NCBI GenBank assembly: GCA_037157565.1
Contig: JAZHRO010000013.1
Location: 115,830,001-115,894,000 of the forward strand
Length of the DNA: 64,000 nucleotides
Direction of reading: 5' to 3'
Source of the DNA: Thalassia testudinum
Lineage: Eukaryota; Streptophyta; Magnoliopsida; Alismatales; Hydrocharitaceae
In this document: positions 59,481 to 64,000 of the stretch, piece after piece
How positions within the stretch are numbered: the stretch's first letter is position 1
Layout: each line of letters begins with the position of its first letter
Translations under genes and position numbers: made by a program
Notes under the pieces: model-generated
Seen by the model: only the letters and a program-made list of their open reading frames with translations
Databases searched by the model: none
Told to the model about the DNA's origin: nothing

Positions 59481-61066
59481 TGATATTAGTGTATACATAG
59501 CATGTATTAAGATATAAATAAGTTAGTTTATATATATTTGCTTGTATGGATTACATATATAAATTATTTAGCATGCATTAGAATAGCATGCATTAGTCTT
59601 TAGGTTACATTATATGCATTAACATTTTATTGAGGGTTTGAACATAAATAAACCAATCTTTTTATTATTATTCATTTTCTCTTCTCTGCAGGAATTTGCC
59701 GCTCCAATGCCACCAGCTACTCGCACTAAAACCTACATTCAAGGATGAGTAGAGAATGTGGATCTGCTCCTGCCTCTCCATTCAAATTCATGCAGACGGC
59801 TACAAAGGAGGAAGAATGGCTACCATTCAAAGGAGGCCACCACCCCTTTCCTCACTATGTACAGAACCTAGTTTCTCATCCGCTCCTCACCACCGGCCTT
59901 AACTTCAACAGCGCAACTCCACCACCATGGGCGTGTGGTCTGACAGCCCACACCGCCAATAAGAGCCCCTGCATCACCATGCTTCTTCTTCATCACCACC
60001 ACACCCACCGGCACCATCCCTGCGTACGTCCATCACCAAGCGCAAGCACCTCCCTCCAGCACGCTCGGTGCGTTTCACCTTCTACAGTAGCACCATCCAC
60101 GCGTGCCTACCCCTCACAGCAGCCCTCCCGCACGCGCTGCACCACCACCGCAGCAGGCGTGCATCCACCAACAACTCAACGCACGCCCTCCCGCACCTTC
60201 GCCCGTGGGTAGAGCCCACCCCACTTCCAGCCCGCGCTCACCTCCGTTGCTGCATCTCTGCCCGCAGCACCTGCCGCGTGCCCTTCAACAGCAGCAATCG
60301 CCCACCCCTTGCAGCTACCGGCCCTCGCCTCCAGCTGCTTGTGCAAAGCCCGCCCCACTTCCAGCCCACGCGCAAGAGCAGCAGCGACAGCCGCTGCCGC
60401 TACCACTTCTCTCCTTCGTCCATCTGGCTCAAGCCATCTCGCGATGCGCCATCACCACCGCCGCGAAGGCCTCACTCCAGCCAACCTTTTCTCAGAGTAG
60501 CTCCTCGAATGAGCCTCTCTCCCATGCGCGAAGAGGAGAGAGGTATAATCCCCTATTTTTGTTTGAATTTCTATTTATGGAAATTGCCATTGTCAACATT
60601 CATTTTTTTTATCTCTTTGATTAATTAAATTGTGGTGACTTTATGGCTTTATGCTTATTCTTCTAGAGAATTGTTAAGTCTTATTGATTCATCTTTATAT
60701 GCATTACATTTAATTTTGAATTACATTTTAGTATGCATGCAAGTGAAAAGTAAATGGCATACCCTTGCACGTGGATAATTTTCTTACGTGAAAATTACTT
60801 GAACAACCCTTGACTTCTCCATAAATTTAAGGTTTACATTTAGAGCTACATAGGCATTGTTTGATTTGATGAATATTTCAGCAAACTTGATTTCTACCTA
60901 ATTGCGAGTTTAAATAGGTCATTGCCTCCCTGTGGACACAACCCTCTCTCCTGTGAGTGGTTTAATTTTAATTCTAATTATTTTGATTAGTCATATTTCC
61001 ACCACTTAGAAATACAACAATAAATCTTCTTAATCATCATTTTCGAAAGCGAAAACAAACTCATCA
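59481..61066 (+). repeat. LTR-like block H, diverged relative of the F LTR
   Basis: Same order as the F LTR: AT-rich start (TGATATTAGTG), GGAATTTG after a CTCTGCAG stretch, a GC-rich middle (about 59900-60530), then GAGGAGAGAGGTATAATCCC, an AT-rich tail and the U5 motif TGCCTCCCTGTGGACACAAC (60926-60945). It ends near ACTCATCA. No PBS follows and I find no clear target duplication. Probably a solo LTR; the left boundary is uncertain. Confidence 0.6.
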
Positions 61067-61603
61067 AGCATCAAAGAGAAAATGATTGAAGATGCTCTTA
61101 GACATCATGAAGAGTATTACAAAACCTCATATCCCTATAAAAGCATTCATGTTAATGTATCAGAAACAATAACCTTCATTGTGAATTGTGCCCATCTGAT
61201 GTTGACACAAATGATAAGTGGTACAACCTGAGATGCTCTCATGTCAGAATACATTAAATTAGAGAGATTACATAATACTAAGTATATACAATGTCTGGAA
61301 AATCCACCACTTTAGGAAATACACCAAGATTACATTGAGAAACATGGGAATACCCTAAGTCTATGCAAACAAGCCATTGATCGGAAATATCCATATCACC
61401 ACTCGAAAACTGATGATGAATCTTGGGGCAAGATTGAAAATCAGTGTAATTTCCCAAAGCTTGGGTTCAAAACTAGAGGTTGTTATGGACCCCTGACCCA
61501 AATGGAACCAGATTTGAATTTCATTTAGAATGACATTATTATTAGGGAAAATCGTTGTTTAAAATATAGCATCATAGTGTAGGATGAAATTCACAACAAC
61601 ACT
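61067..61603 (+). pseudogene. Decayed reading frame of unknown type
   Basis: In the frame from about 61081 it reads MIEDALRHHEEYYKTSYPYK with few stops over roughly 170 codons, later KYPYHHSKTDDESWGKIENQ. The stops are scattered TGA and TAG codons. Not recognised; no RT, protease or integrase motif. It could be part of body G or a host remnant. Confidence 0.35.
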
Positions 61604-62250
61604 TAAATTTATAAAACTTGGGAAACAAAAGCGATTACGAGGTCATTCGCATGGAGCAAATTGATAAATTCAATCACTAATCACAATTATTGAGAAAGGT
61701 ATGCAATAGAATCAAAATAATGCTCAATGTATATCAGAAGAATATCTTAACAAAATCAGGAGTCAAAGTGCAAAAAGATTGGATTAAAATGGTGGTCTGA
61801 ACCACCAATTTAACCCTAATGTCTAAGCTCTTTAATTAACTCAAATCTGTCAACAGTAAATGCAATCAAGTATCCACACAAATGTATCTACAGTAACTAG
61901 CAGATCAAAACCAACTCAAGGCCTCAGACGACAGGGCAAAGGCTCAAACACCTTAACCGCAAGGAACCAAAGCTCCTACAGAATCAACACAAGGCACAAA
62001 GACCTCACAATGGCTAAGTGCTGAGCAAGAGAGAAGCGGGCACGAATCCTGAGGCTGATATAGTGCAAAAACCCCCTCTTCCCTATCAGATTCTCTCTCT
62101 TCAAACCAAAGTCAGACTCAGGTAACCAGACCCAAGCCCAAACCCAAGGGCAGAATAGCAAGTGAGGGTGTGTGAGGGAGCGTGTGCGTGAGGGTGTGTA
62201 TGGGACCTCACGCCGTGCTCTCTGAGGCAACTAGCAAACACACCAAAATC
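61604..62250. other. Unassigned sequence, no gene seen
   Basis: Short reading frames only, on both strands. A run of CTCACACACCC-type repeats lies near 62160-62210 on the minus strand. It lies downstream of the promoter-like pair on that strand. Confidence 0.5.
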
Positions 62251-62292
62251 CTTATATACGTGTTTCTAAATTAGCTCCCACCGATGTGGGAC
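62251..62292 (-). promoter_or_regulatory. USE-like plus TATA promoter pair with Pol III spacing
   Basis: Minus strand GTCCCACATCG (62282-62292), the plant snRNA upstream element (consensus RTCCCACATCG), and TATATAAG (62251-62258), separated by 23 nt. In plants about 23-26 nt favours Pol III and about 33-36 nt Pol II. The downstream sequence does not match U6 or U3 starts that I know. The first run of five T on that strand is at about 62064-62068. Confidence 0.4.
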
Positions 62293-64000
62293 TATTTGGA
62301 GTGCATTTTCCTCGAGCACAGCTGCTGGAGATAGAGCCTTGAATGATGCTAATGTTGGGGCTTTCTTGGTCAGTTGAGGCTACAGCTGTACTTGTGGTGT
62401 AGGTCCACACTTCCTGGATGTGGATGCAGCGAGGGTGACGACAAAGTAGTGGAGAACGACGGCGGCATAAGGCGAAGATCTGGCGAGAGCACCTGAAACA
62501 CAAACGCAGGCTAAACACCCAAATTAAAAGGCTCAGAGGTATCGCCGGAGTATGGCAGATGTTGTGGTGGCAGTATTGTGATGTTTAGTGGCCGATGGAG
62601 GGCTGTCAATGACAAAGAGGATGAATGGAGGTGGGTTTGTTCGGGGAGGTGATGCACGGATCGAAGTTCCAAATTAAGTTCGGACTTTTGATCCATGGAG
62701 GGTGAAGGTGGTTGTGGTGGTGTTGGTGAGTTATTTCGTGAAGTGTGGTGATGTCACGAGCTCACCGAAGCCTTTGCCGGAGGCGAAGAAGACAACAGGG
62801 GTATGGGTGTTTATGCGATGGAAATGATATCTAATGGTGTGAAGAAGGTATAGTGAGGGAGAGGAAGAAGTTGAGGGAGCTTAGGATGAGAGAGAGAGGC
62901 GATAGCTTCCAACGTTGACCGATCGAACATGAAGAAGGTGATGGGGTCTAGTAAGGCAGCAGCGAGGATGGAGAGGTCAGAGGCTCCCTTTCTTTGGTAG
63001 AAGAGGTGCGCGACGAAGAAGGAAGGAACTTGGCACCTCCAATTTGGTTGTTGGAGGTGCAGAAGAGGGGAGGATAGAGAGATGCCAAAGCTGTAGTCAA
63101 GGATGGCTGGAGAGGAGGAAGAAGAGGGTATCAGTCCTCAAAATCGAGTTGAGGGTGTCTGCAGTTCATCATGGCTCATTATAGAGCTCATGATTGAGCT
63201 CCAAATGAAGGAGGCTTAATTGAGCCTTGGATTGGAATCAAAGAATCCCACGGATTTCGTGGGTTCACATGACCTTCTTGCCTTCAATCAGGATCTAAGA
63301 TCCTGATAGAATTGTTCTCCATCGTCTGAACACCAATCCCACCAAATTTAGTGGGATTTGGTGCTGATTTGATCAGGTTTTAACTTGGTCAAAGGTCGGT
63401 GCTTGCTCTGCTAACTCATCAATGGTGGAAAGGACTAAAATGTGAAGAAGACAAAAAACTAGGGTCCTATTTGCAAAGAATTTCCAAAGTTAGGGGTCTA
63501 AATGTAGGAAATAGAGGTTTTAGGATTGAAGTGCAAACTAGGTCAAGATGGACTCTAATTGAGCCCAAATTTTGGCCTTAACCTAACTTGGATCCAAGAA
63601 ATCTAATGGTGAACTTGGATTTGAGTGTTGATCATGTTTGACTGGGAAATTTACACCGAGGACCAAATTAGGGCAAAATGCCATCTAAAACTTTATTCTA
63701 GACCAAAATAGGTTCACATGGTCAAACCAAAAGTACCAAACCTATAAAATACTTTTCTATGAATTTTAGGAGTTTTATCTAAATTTTATCCTGACCATAA
63801 CCTCTTCTATTTAAGTGAGTTGAAAATTAGAGTTTTGTATACTATTTTGGTTCTCGAAACGCGTGAAATCCCGTTTCTGCTAATGCTGACCCACTTTTTG
63901 GACTTTTGAGCTTATTTGACCTTCATTTAACCCCTGAGTGACCCCACGATTAATCCATATTTGTGATACATTGTTAGAATTACATAATTAACCTTGATTT
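62293..64000. other. Unassigned sequence, no gene seen
   Basis: The part 62430-63170 is G- and GA-rich on the plus strand (C- and T-rich on minus). The part from 63170 is AT-richer. The longest frames are 88 codons or less and have no known motif. A TTTGTGTTTCAG splice-acceptor-like site is on the minus strand near 62500. Likely repeat-derived, but I cannot classify it. Confidence 0.5.

Noticed and set aside
59745..60628. Reading frames of 155-186 codons in block H
   Set aside because: Proline, histidine and arginine rich frames in GC-rich LTR-like sequence, overlapping in different frames; no sign of a real gene.

Overview
The window is heterochromatin-like DNA from a flowering plant. It holds no recognisable host gene. 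Almost all of it is a stack of nested LTR retrotransposons plus one LINE. The plant assignment rests on Athila-type Ty3/gypsy proteins (protease motif LLDLGAS, RT motifs MPFGLCNAP and FMDDFS), on primer-binding sites complementary to the 3' end of plant tRNA-Asp (TGGCGCCGTTGCCGGGGA and decayed forms), and on a plant L1-type LINE. I cannot name the species.

Layout. Element A (1-9392, +) is a young element with gag and protease but no RT or integrase; its 5' LTR is cut by the window edge. A sits inside the RT gene of element B (9393-15779, -). To the right of B lies a 3' UTR and polypurine tract (PPT), then one LTR (16347-18199), then a PBS, so this LTR seems to be shared by two element bodies (X on the left, G on the right). 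Element C (18265-58366, +, TSD attaa/attga) lies just after that PBS. C is split twice: by element D (20218-35696, -, TSD ctaat) in its leader and by element F (40028-52937, +, TSD caacc) in its RT. D carries solo LTR E (22972-25252) in its 3' UTR. F carries a 5'-truncated LINE (43413-47921, -, 13-bp TSD). Right of C come the rest of the G body, a diverged F-like LTR (H, about 59481-61066), a decayed reading frame, and about 2.4 kb of unassigned DNA.

Families. A, D and E form family I (LTRs about 2.2-2.3 kb with a tract saturated in AGCT). B and C form family II (LTRs about 1.75 kb); the X/G LTR is a distant relative. F and H form family III (LTRs about 1.8 kb for F). LTR divergence judged by eye fits the nesting order: C about 12% (first 240 bp), D about 6%, F about 4%, A 8 differences in 1063 bp.

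How the parts fit together. No copy here encodes an intact RT plus integrase. A and F lack them, B is interrupted, and C and D are broken by stops, frameshifts and deletions. Yet A and F share PBS, PPT and small RNA-hairpin modules with the coding copies, so they were probably mobilised in trans. The most interesting signals are: (i) an in-frame stop, usually UAG, at the gag-protease junction of all four coding elements; (ii) a hairpin of 7-9 bp directly upstream of the PPT in five element 3' ends from three families; (iii) a hairpin with loop AGGYAA just after the coding region; and (iv) repeated internal PPT-like motifs.
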